A stretch of DNA of 7,855 bases from an uncultured Bacillota bacterium (GTDB lineage: Bacteria > Bacillota > Clostridia > Christensenellales > UBA1242), in the NCBI GenBank assembly GCA_949282835.1, contig CASDQU010000079.1:1-7855 (forward strand), given 5' to 3'. The notes under the pieces were generated by a model. It worked only from the letters and a program-made list of their open reading frames with translations, had not been told where the DNA came from and made no database searches. Shown one piece after another: positions 1-5,296 of this stretch. The first letter of the stretch is position 1; every line of letters begins with the position of its first letter. Position numbers and translations under genes: made by a program.

Positions 1-472
1 TTTCTCGTATAGTTTTCTTAGACATATAAGAAATTTTTTCAAGTAGCGAAAAATTGCGCTCTGCCATCATGTTCATTAGCTTCTCAAGCAGCAATATATG
101 TCTTTTACATCTATTGTCACATATCTTACATAGCCTATGTTTATTTAATATTGCCACGCTCGTCTTCTCAGTGGCAACCAAATCATAGCTATAACTACTC
201 TCTCCAGCAAAAGCACCCTCTATCGCATAAACATCTCCACTCTTTAATTTCATAATGATTGATAAATCGCCATTAGCGTCATAACTCTCCACCATAGCAC
301 CACCCTTTATTATCAAAATTATGCTTGTAAGTGGTGCTCCCGCCTCAACAATGACAGAATTTTTGGCAAAATTTTTTATTCTAATATTAAAGCAGTGTGC
401 CATGGCTAGTATGTCATTTTCGCTTGTATCGCTAAATATGGACAGCCTCTGAAAATCATTGTATAATTCCAT
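1..472 (-). CDS. Crp/Fnr-family transcriptional regulator, N-terminal part (gene runs off left edge)
   Basis: Partial gene: 157 codons from the ATG at 472 are visible and the frame is still open at the window edge. The start is supported by GGAG seven bases upstream. Residues 8-110 read as a cyclic-nucleotide-binding-type beta barrel (RLSIFSD near residue 9, then VIVEAGAP, a glycine-rich turn, and LKSGDVYAIEGAF around 76-88). Residues 123-145 resemble the long dimerisation helix of Crp/Fnr proteins. The ending SYMSKKTIRE matches the stretch just before the DNA-binding helix-turn-helix, which lies outside the window. Cysteines at 27, 115, 118 and 122 include a CX2CX3C group just before the dimer helix; similar cysteines occur in many clostridial members, and whether they bind metal is unknown. 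The canonical cAMP-binding signature is not evident, so the ligand is unknown. Its divergent position next to nrdDG suggests, but does not prove, control of anaerobic dNTP synthesis. Confidence 0.88.
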   Translation of the reverse strand, partial: MELYNDFQRLSIFSDTSENDILAMAHCFNIRIKNFAKNSVIVEAGAPLTSIILIIKGGAMVESYDANGDLSIIMKLKSGDVYAIEGAFAGESSYSYDLVATEKTSVAILNKHRLCKICDNRCKRHILLLEKLMNMMAERNFSLLEKISYMSKKTIRE

Positions 473-487
473 AAAATTTCTCCAAAA

Positions 488-503
488 TGTTGTAAAAACA
501 ACA
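488..503. promoter_or_regulatory. Perfect palindrome, candidate Crp/Fnr-type operator
   Basis: TGTTGT-AAAA-ACAACA is a perfect inverted repeat with six-base arms and a four-base centre. Its inner 5-N4-5 layout equals the known Fnr site layout (TTGAT-N4-ATCAA), although the bases differ from the E. coli consensus. It lies between the divergent regulator and nrdD. Its centre (495.5) is about 41.5 bases before the predicted nrdD transcription start at 537, the usual place for a class II activator. For the divergent gene it falls just downstream of the predicted start, where binding would repress. The assignment to the neighbouring regulator is inferred. Confidence 0.5.
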
Positions 504-517
504 ATATTTATACAAAA

Positions 518-546
518 AGTGTAGTATAATTCCACTAGAAAGTCAA
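518..546 (-). promoter_or_regulatory. Predicted promoter of the Crp/Fnr regulator gene
   Basis: Read on the minus strand, TTGACT (546-541) and TACACT (523-518) are separated by exactly 17 bases, giving a reasonable sigma-A type promoter with a start near 511 and a leader of about 40 bases. The -10 matches the consensus at only four of six positions. The element overlaps the predicted nrdD promoter on the opposite strand, so the two probably compete for RNA polymerase. Confidence 0.4.
525..530 (+). promoter_or_regulatory. Predicted -10 element of the nrdDG operon
   Basis: TATAAT is a perfect -10 hexamer and predicts a transcript start near 537 with a leader of about 70 bases. No good -35 hexamer exists at the proper distance (ACAATA at 501-506, with an 18-base spacer, is poor). 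Instead the palindrome at 488-503 covers the -35 region. This suggests a promoter that needs an activator. Confidence 0.5.
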
Positions 547-551
547 ATATT

Positions 552-587
552 TGTCTAAAATTTTCAATAAGGACATATATTTAGACA
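552..587 (+). promoter_or_regulatory. Inverted repeat in the nrdD leader
   Basis: TGTCTAAA (552-559) and TTTAGACA (580-587) are perfect eight-base inverted arms around a 20-base loop, ending eight bases before the ribosome-binding site of nrdD. The RNA hairpin would be AT-rich and weak, so this may instead be a DNA binding site. It does not match the NrdR box consensus as known. Its function is not established. Confidence 0.3.
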
Positions 588-608
588 TGTGCAATGGAGG
601 AGAAAAAC

Positions 609-2786
609 ATGAAAATAATCAAGCGTAACGGTCAAGAAATGCCTTTTGATAGCAGCAAAATTAAGAACGCTATAACAAAAGCCAATCTTTCTATAGACGA
701 CCTAACAAAAAGACTTAGTGAAAGTCAAATTGACAGTATTGTAACCAATGTTACAAATGAGTGCAAGTCAATGGGACGAGCTGTAGGAGTTGAAGAAATT
801 CAAGATTTTGTTGAATATGGTATCATGGGTGAAGGAGCTTTTGAGGTTGCTAAAAACTATATTACTTACAGATATACAAGACAACTTGCAAGACAGGTTA
901 ACACAACTGATAAGCAAATTTTCTCACTTATTGATTGCCAAAATGAAGAGGTAAAACAAGAAAATAGCAATAAAAATCCTACTGTAAATAGTGTGCAGAG
1001 AGATTATATGGCTGGAGAAGTTAGCAAGGACCTTACAAAGAGATTTTTGCTTCCAGAGCACATTTGGAATGCTCATGCTGAAGGCATTATTCATTTCCAT
1101 GACGCCGACTATTTTGCTCAGCGTATGCATAACTGTGACCTTGTCAATCTTGAAGATATGCTTCAAAATGGCACTGTCATATCTAATACTTTGATTGAAA
1201 AACCACATTCTTTCTCAACAGCTTGTAATATCGCAACTCAAATTGTGGCGCAGGTCGCTTCAAGCCAATATGGCGGACAAAGTATAAGCCTTGCTCATCT
1301 TGCGCCATTTGTTGATATTTCAAGACAAAAGATTAGAAAAGATGTTATAGGCGAATTTAAAGAAGCTGGAGTGGAAATTGATGATAAAATTATTGATGAA
1401 ATCACCGAAAAAAGAGTTCGCTCAGAAATCAATAAAGGTGTTCAGACAATTCAATATCAAGTTATCACTCTTATGACTACAAATGGACAAGCTCCTTTTG
1501 TTACAGAGTTTTTATACCTTGGCGAAGCTAAAAACGATAGAGAACGCGAAGACCTTGCTCTCATTATTGAAGAGACTTTAAAACAGCGATATGAAGGAGT
1601 TAAAAATGAACAAGGCGTGGCTATCACTCCTGCCTTCCCTAAGATTGTTTATGTTCTTGAAGAAAGCAATATCCACCCTCAAAGTAAATATTACTATCTA
1701 ACTAAGCTCGCCGCAAAATGTACTGCCAAGAGATTAGTCCCTGACTATATCAGTGAGAAAAAAATGCTTGAACTTAAGATTGATAAAAATGGTAATGGAC
1801 ATTGCTATCCATGTATGGGTTGCCGCAGCTTCTTAACTCCATATGTCGATGAAAATGGAAATCCTAAATATTATGGAAGATTTAACCAAGGCGTTGTAAC
1901 TATCAATCTTGTCGATGCCGCCCTGTCAAGCGGAAAAGATATGAAAAAATTCTGGCAAATCTTAGATGAAAGACTTGAGCTTTGTCATGAGGCTTTGAAG
2001 ATTAGACACAATCGACTAAAAGGCACTACAAGTGATGTTGCACCAATTTTATGGCAACATGGTGCTATTGCAAGACTTAAACCTGGCGAAAAGATTGATA
2101 AACTTCTCTACGGTGGCTACTCTACAATCTCGCTTGGATATGCAGGACTATGGGAAAGTGTTTATTACTTAAATGGTAAAAAATTAACTGAAAAAGAAGG
2201 CGAAGAACTTGGCTTACAGATAATGAAAAAAATCAACGAATATACCAAAAAATGGAAAGAGGCTGAAAATATTGACTACTCACTTTATGGTACGCCTCTT
2301 GAAAGTACAACCTACAAATTTGCAAAATGCCTTCAAAAACGATTTGGTATAATACCTGGTGTGACTGATAAAAACTATATCACAAATAGTTATCATGTTC
2401 ATGTTAGTGAAGATATTGACGCATTTAGCAAGCTTAAACTTGAAAGCCAATTCCAAGCTTTAAGCCCTGGCGGAGCTATCAGCTATGTGGAAGTGCCAAA
2501 TATGCAAGATAATCTTGAAGCAGTTATGCAGGTGATAAAATTCATCTATGACAACATTATGTATGCCGAACTCAATACTAAGAGCGACTACTGCCAAGTT
2601 TGTGGCTATGACGGCGAAATTATGATTGTTGAAGAGGACGGCAAACTTATTTGGGAATGTCCTAATTGCAAAAATAGAGACCAAACCAAAATGAATGTCG
2701 CAAGAAGAACTTGTGGATATATTGGTAGTCAATTCTGGAACCAAGGCAGGACACAAGAAATAAGAGATAGAGTGCTACATTTATAA
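609..2786 (+). CDS. nrdD: Anaerobic (class III) ribonucleoside-triphosphate reductase
   Basis: Reduces ribonucleoside triphosphates to deoxynucleotides in the cytoplasm without oxygen, using a glycyl radical made by NrdG. The 725-residue length is normal. Residues 1-90 form an ATP-cone regulatory domain (start KIIKRNGQEMPFD). The catalytic barrel follows, with HFHDADYF near 163-170 and the conserved cysteine of MHNCDLVNLE (C176). The finger loop CYPCMGCRSFL carries C399, C402 and C405; C405 is the expected thiyl-radical residue by family pattern. The C-terminus has a zinc site of two CxxC pairs (C662/C665 and C684/C687) and the glycyl-radical motif RRTCGYIG, with G703 the radical glycine. The ATG at 609 is chosen because GGAGGAG (596-602) sits six bases before it; an upstream in-frame ATG at 594 overlaps that site and is very unlikely to be used. 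Cotranscribed with nrdG 22 bases downstream. Confidence 0.97.
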   Translation: MKIIKRNGQEMPFDSSKIKNAITKANLSIDDLTKRLSESQIDSIVTNVTNECKSMGRAVGVEEIQDFVEYGIMGEGAFEVAKNYITYRYTRQLARQVNTTDKQIFSLIDCQNEEVKQENSNKNPTVNSVQRDYMAGEVSKDLTKRFLLPEHIWNAHAEGIIHFHDADYFAQRMHNCDLVNLEDMLQNGTVISNTLIEKPHSFSTACNIATQIVAQVASSQYGGQSISLAHLAPFVDISRQKIRKDVIGEFKEAGVEIDDKIIDEITEKRVRSEINKGVQTIQYQVITLMTTNGQAPFVTEFLYLGEAKNDREREDLALIIEETLKQRYEGVKNEQGVAITPAFPKIVYVLEESNIHPQSKYYYLTKLAAKCTAKRLVPDYISEKKMLELKIDKNGNGHCYPCMGCRSFLTPYVDENGNPKYYGRFNQGVVTINLVDAALSSGKDMKKFWQILDERLELCHEALKIRHNRLKGTTSDVAPILWQHGAIARLKPGEKIDKLLYGGYSTISLGYAGLWESVYYLNGKKLTEKEGEELGLQIMKKINEYTKKWKEAENIDYSLYGTPLESTTYKFAKCLQKRFGIIPGVTDKNYITNSYHVHVSEDIDAFSKLKLESQFQALSPGGAISYVEVPNMQDNLEAVMQVIKFIYDNIMYAELNTKSDYCQVCGYDGEIMIVEEDGKLIWECPNCKNRDQTKMNVARRTCGYIGSQFWNQGRTQEIRDRVLHL

Positions 2787-2794
2787 AAATCTTT

Positions 2795-2800
2795 AGGAGG
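2795..2800 (+). promoter_or_regulatory. Strong ribosome-binding site of nrdG
   Basis: AGGAGG, a full Shine-Dalgarno match, lies eight bases before the nrdG ATG inside the short nrdD-nrdG gap. It supports independent, efficient translation of the activase from the shared message. Confidence 0.85.
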
Positions 2801-2808
2801 CCTTTAAA

Positions 2809-3357
2809 ATGTTCTACGGGAATATAAAATACTATGATATAGCAAATGGCGAAGGAGTAAGAACAAGCCTCTTTGTAAGCGGATGTACTCATCACTGCAA
2901 AAATTGTTTTAATCCTGAAACTTGGGATTTTAACTATGGTCAACCCTTCACTGAAGAGGTGGAGAAAAAAATAATTGACTCGCTAAAACCAGATTTTATC
3001 AATGGTCTTACCCTGCTTGGCGGCGAACCTATGGAACCTGCCAATCAAAAAGCCCTCCTGCCCTTCGTCAAAAAAGTAAAAGAGCTTTATCCAAATAAAA
3101 CTATTTGGTGTTACAGTGGTTATCTATTTGACAGCGAGCTATTATCTCCAAGCCGTGCATGCTGCCCTTGGACAAGAGAACTACTCTCATATATAGATAT
3201 TCTTGTAGACGGAGAATTTAAAGAAGAGCTAAAAGATATCACCTTGCGCTTTAAAGGCTCAAGCAACCAAAGAGTGATTGATGTACAAAAAAGCCTAAAA
3301 GAAAATAAAATAGTATTAAGTGAATATAACGAAAAAAGAAATAAAAATTTTAAATAA
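2809..3357 (+). CDS. nrdG: Anaerobic ribonucleotide reductase activating protein (radical SAM)
   Basis: Glycyl-radical activase that uses a [4Fe-4S] cluster and S-adenosylmethionine to place the radical on NrdD. The cluster motif CTHHCKNC (C26, C30, C33, a CX3CX2C pattern) is followed by FNPETW, as typical for NrdG. LLGGEPM at 69-75 is the SAM-binding GGEP motif, and VDGEFKEELKD (133-143) and the RFKGSSNQRVID stretch (147-158) match the conserved C-terminal part of the family. At 182 residues it is slightly longer than many NrdG proteins because of a lysine- and asparagine-rich tail after about residue 165. The start is fixed by AGGAGG eight bases upstream. It is the second and last gene of the operon, ending directly at a hairpin terminator. 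Confidence 0.97.
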   Translation: MFYGNIKYYDIANGEGVRTSLFVSGCTHHCKNCFNPETWDFNYGQPFTEEVEKKIIDSLKPDFINGLTLLGGEPMEPANQKALLPFVKKVKELYPNKTIWCYSGYLFDSELLSPSRACCPWTRELLSYIDILVDGEFKEELKDITLRFKGSSNQRVIDVQKSLKENKIVLSEYNEKRNKNFK

Positions 3358-3380
3358 AAACGCGAATTTTCGCGTTTTTA
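3355..3380. terminator. Bidirectional intrinsic terminator between nrdG and the XRE gene
   Basis: TAAAAACGCGA (3355-3365) pairs with TCGCGTTTTTA (3370-3380), an 11-base stem with a CGCG core and a four-base loop. It has a T-run on the plus strand and, by symmetry, a T-run for minus-strand transcripts. It starts at the nrdG stop codon and lies 32 bases beyond the stop of the convergent XRE gene, so it can end both transcripts. Confidence 0.88.
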
Positions 3381-3411
3381 TTAAATGCCTATAACTTCTA
3401 ATCAACAATAT

Positions 3412-3729
3412 TTATTTAAGCCTATTCATTAAATCATAAATAATTTGCTTGCTTTCACTAGATAAACTATTAAATTTATCAAGCATAAATTTATCATTTT
3501 TATCATAAGAAGTCCCTAAATAGAAGAAATCTTGCGGCGTAATATCTACAAGATCGATAAAATCTAAAAGAGTGCTAACTTCCAATTCTACACTTTTATT
3601 AAATATTCTTTTCATAAATTGTTCGCTATATCCTAAATGCAAGCTTGTAGCTCTTGCTGAAAGGTTGGCTTTATTCATAAAGAAACCTATTCTATTTAAA
3701 ACTTCATCATAATCAATCTTTTTATTCAT
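3412..3729 (-). CDS. Small XRE/Cro-like helix-turn-helix protein
   Basis: A 105-residue cytoplasmic protein with a probable lambda-repressor-like DNA-binding fold. Residues 8-45 contain the helix-turn-helix (NKANLSARATSLHLGYSEQFMKRIF), and 52-70 contain the typical later helices, STLLDFIDLVDITPQDFF. This layout is common in short XRE regulators of Clostridia, whose core usually reads NKIENG; here the corresponding KRIFNKSVELEV is diverged. The last 30 residues are a charged helix that may mediate dimerisation. AGAGG five to six bases before the ATG supports the start. It is divergent from the SLOG-fold gene and converges with nrdG. The target is unknown; self-regulation or control of the divergent gene is only a guess from position. 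Confidence 0.8.
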   Translation of the reverse strand: MNKKIDYDEVLNRIGFFMNKANLSARATSLHLGYSEQFMKRIFNKSVELEVSTLLDFIDLVDITPQDFFYLGTSYDKNDKFMLDKFNSLSSESKQIIYDLMNRLK

Positions 3730-3844
3730 ATCAACCTCTTTAATTTATTTTTGACAATTTAATTTTATCTTATAAATCAAATAGGTTGCAGTCCGTTAAT
3801 GTACCCAATATTACAAAAATTTTCAAAAACCCGACACTGAATGC

Positions 3845-3874
3845 TTGGCATGATGACTAACTTTATATTAAAAT
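3845..3874 (+). promoter_or_regulatory. Predicted promoter of the SLOG-fold gene
   Basis: TTGGCA (3845-3850) and TAAAAT (3869-3874) each match the sigma-A consensus at five of six positions, with an 18-base spacer. The predicted start near 3881 gives a leader of about 25 bases to the ATG at 3906. The rest of the 176-base intergenic region holds a perfect TTGACA at 3751-3756, but the nearest TATAAA is only 14 bases away, so that pair is less convincing. No clear promoter was seen for the divergent XRE gene. Confidence 0.45.
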
Positions 3875-3905
3875 GATTGTAATTCAATCAAAGGATGGTG
3901 AATTT

Positions 3906-4547
3906 ATGATGTTATCAAACACTGTTTGTTTTACAGGGCACAGAAATCAAAAACTACCTTGGGGATTTAATACTAATGATTTTAGATATAAACTAACTAT
4001 GATTGAAACAAAGAATATAATTGAAAATTGCATTTTAAACGGAAAAGAGCATTTTATTTCTGGCATGGCTATTGGTTTTGATATGATGTGTGCAGAAATT
4101 GTATTAAATCTAAAGAAGAAATATCCTCATATTACTTTAGAATGCGCCTTACCTTGTAAAAATCAAGAGATAAAGTGGACAAAGAACATTCAGAAAAAAT
4201 ATCATAAAATTTTGAAAAATGCTGATAAAATTCGATGTGTTTTTGATTATTATACAAAAGATTGCATGCAAGAGCGTAATAAATATATGGTAAATTCATC
4301 ATCTATGGTAATTGCATTATTTGATGGTCAATCAGGCGGAACAAAGAAAACTATTGAATATGCTAAAAGGCAAGACAAGGAAATAATAGTGATTTCACCT
4401 CGAACAAATAAAATAATTACAAAAGCAGATATAGATATAATGGTAAACGATTATTTTAAAGCTCAACCACATGCTAGTAAATTATATAGAAATTCATATC
4501 GCATGTTTTTAAACTTTATTTATAAACTTAATTTTAGTGAAAATTAA
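3906..4547 (+). CDS. SLOG-fold protein, DUF1273/YpsA-like
   Basis: A predicted 213-residue cytoplasmic protein of the SLOG (DprA/LOG-like Rossmann) superfamily, DUF1273 branch. Family landmarks in order from the chosen start: VCFTGHRNQKLPWG (residues 7-20), HFISGMAIGFDMMCAEIVL (the glycine-rich nucleotide-binding segment), LECALPCKNQEIKW, CMQERNKYMVNSSSMVIALFDGQSGGT, and a final strand KEIIVIS. The SGM and SGGT segments are the expected phosphate-binding loops. Related B. subtilis YpsA affects cell division, and other SLOG proteins are predicted nucleotide sensors in conflict systems; the role here is unknown. The ATG at 3906 is chosen because AAGGATGGTG (3891-3900) lies just before it. An in-frame ATG at 3873 has no ribosome site and falls inside the predicted -10; the adjacent ATG at 3909 is an alternative. 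The gene looks more AT-rich than nrdDG, perhaps accessory. Confidence 0.85.
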   Translation: MMLSNTVCFTGHRNQKLPWGFNTNDFRYKLTMIETKNIIENCILNGKEHFISGMAIGFDMMCAEIVLNLKKKYPHITLECALPCKNQEIKWTKNIQKKYHKILKNADKIRCVFDYYTKDCMQERNKYMVNSSSMVIALFDGQSGGTKKTIEYAKRQDKEIIVISPRTNKIITKADIDIMVNDYFKAQPHASKLYRNSYRMFLNFIYKLNFSEN

Positions 4548-4563
4548 TATCTTCACTTTTTTT
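4536..4563 (+). terminator. Weak intrinsic terminator after the SLOG gene
   Basis: AGTGAA (4536-4541) pairs with TTCACT (4552-4557) around a ten-base loop, followed by a run of Ts to 4563. The stem overlaps the end of the coding region. It is short and AT-rich, so termination may be leaky. Confidence 0.4.
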
Positions 4564-4574
4564 CACAAATTTGT

Positions 4575-4602
4575 TTTACTTTATATAACTTTGTGATAAA
4601 AT
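4575..4602 (+). promoter_or_regulatory. Predicted promoter of the HAD-family gene
   Basis: TTTACT (4575-4580) and TAAAAT (4597-4602) with a 16-base spacer predict a start near 4609, about 26 bases before the ATG at 4635. It is moderately good, but AT-rich DNA gives such matches by chance. Confidence 0.35.
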
Positions 4603-4634
4603 ATTATAGAATTTTAACTAATTGGAGAATAGTT

Positions 4635-5183
4635 ATGACTGGATATGATTTTGACAAAACTATCTATGATGGAGATTGTTTTATTGATTTCTATTTTTTC
4701 ACCCTACTGCATAGACCATATATAATAATTATGTTGCCTTTTCAACTGCTATTTTTTCTCTTCACTTTCTATAATAGAAAATTATTAAAACAAGGTTTTG
4801 CCTGCTACCTTTTAATAACTATAGACAAAGATATCCTTATAAAAAATTTCTGGAATGTCAAAGCTGGGAAAATCAAAGAATGGTATCTAGCACAAAAAAA
4901 GGAAGACGATATAGTTATTTCGGCCTCTCCAAACTTCTTGATATCAGAGGCTTGTAAAAGGCTTGGCATTAAAAATTATTTGGCAACAAATATGAGTACT
5001 TATACTGGCATAATTCATGGCAAGAATTGCTATGGAGAAGAAAAAGTGAGAAGATTGCAAGAGTTTGACAGCACATTATTGCTAGATGCTTTCTATAGCG
5101 ACAGCAAAAGTGATTTTGTCATGAAAAAAGTTGCTAAAGAAATTTACCTAGTTAAAAATAATAATATTACAAAAATCAAATAA
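4635..5183 (+). CDS. HAD-IB family (SerB/PgpC-like) phosphatase with hydrophobic cap
   Basis: A predicted 182-residue phosphohydrolase of the haloacid dehalogenase superfamily. All four catalytic motifs are present: DFDKT (nucleophile D5, acid D7), ISAS (96-98 region, phosphate-binding serine), K137 in CYGEEKVRRL, and YSDSKSD (D156, D160, metal-binding). Residues 24-46 are strongly hydrophobic (IIIMLPFQLLFFLFTF), a likely membrane-dipping or transmembrane segment in the cap region, as in some HAD-IB proteins that act on lipid phosphates such as E. coli PgpC. A lipid-linked substrate is therefore possible but not shown; an amino-acid phosphate cannot be excluded. The ATG at 4635 follows GGAG (4624-4627) by seven bases. 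A longer frame starting with GTG at 4593 would overlap the promoter and add residues before the usual N-terminal DxD strand, so it is rejected. Confidence 0.87.
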   Translation: MTGYDFDKTIYDGDCFIDFYFFTLLHRPYIIIMLPFQLLFFLFTFYNRKLLKQGFACYLLITIDKDILIKNFWNVKAGKIKEWYLAQKKEDDIVISASPNFLISEACKRLGIKNYLATNMSTYTGIIHGKNCYGEEKVRRLQEFDSTLLLDAFYSDSKSDFVMKKVAKEIYLVKNNNITKIK

Positions 5184-5197
5184 AATATTGATTTTTT
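5171..5197 (+). terminator. AT-rich intrinsic terminator after the HAD gene
   Basis: AAAAATCAA (5171-5179) pairs with TTGATTTTT (5188-5196), a nine-base stem with an eight-base loop and a terminal T-run. It overlaps the stop codon. With only two GC pairs it is weak, but its position is right. Confidence 0.5.
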
Positions 5198-5242
5198 ATC
5201 CAAAAATTGCCTGTTTAAATAAGCCAACTTTTTTACTTGATA

Positions 5243-5271
5243 TTGACAACTTTGCCATTGTAGTATATAAT
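5243..5271 (+). promoter_or_regulatory. Full-consensus sigma-A type promoter of the membrane-protein gene
   Basis: TTGACA (5243-5248) and TATAAT (5266-5271) are both perfect hexamers with the ideal 17-base spacer. The transcript should start near 5278, giving a short leader of about 19 bases that holds AGGAG. This is the strongest promoter in the window and implies high, mainly constitutive, transcription. Twenty-odd bases upstream, 5207-5227 is an imperfect palindrome (TTGCC...AAGCCAA), which may be chance. Confidence 0.85.
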
Positions 5272-5296
5272 TATACATGGGAAAATAGGAGAGCTA

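Noticed and set aside
924..1208. Open frames inside nrdD on both strands (also 991-1194, 2460-2756 and 2662-2943)
   Set aside because: They lie within or across the clearly conserved nrdD and nrdG frames, have no ribosome-binding site context and no recognisable domain.
3751..3776. TTGACA with TATAAA as a plus-strand promoter
   Set aside because: The spacer is only 14 bases, shorter than sigma-A promoters normally allow; the pair at 3845-3874 is better placed.
3412..4547. XRE plus SLOG genes as a toxin-antitoxin pair
   Set aside because: The genes are divergent, not a cotranscribed overlapping pair, and neither has a known toxin motif.
4593..4634. GTG start for the HAD gene
   Set aside because: It overlaps the predicted promoter, lacks a ribosome site, and adds residues before the N-terminal catalytic strand; the ATG at 4635 has GGAG at ideal spacing.
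5207..5227. Imperfect palindrome upstream of the consensus promoter
   Set aside because: Only seven of ten base pairs match in AT-rich DNA, so chance is likely; mentioned only in the promoter entry.
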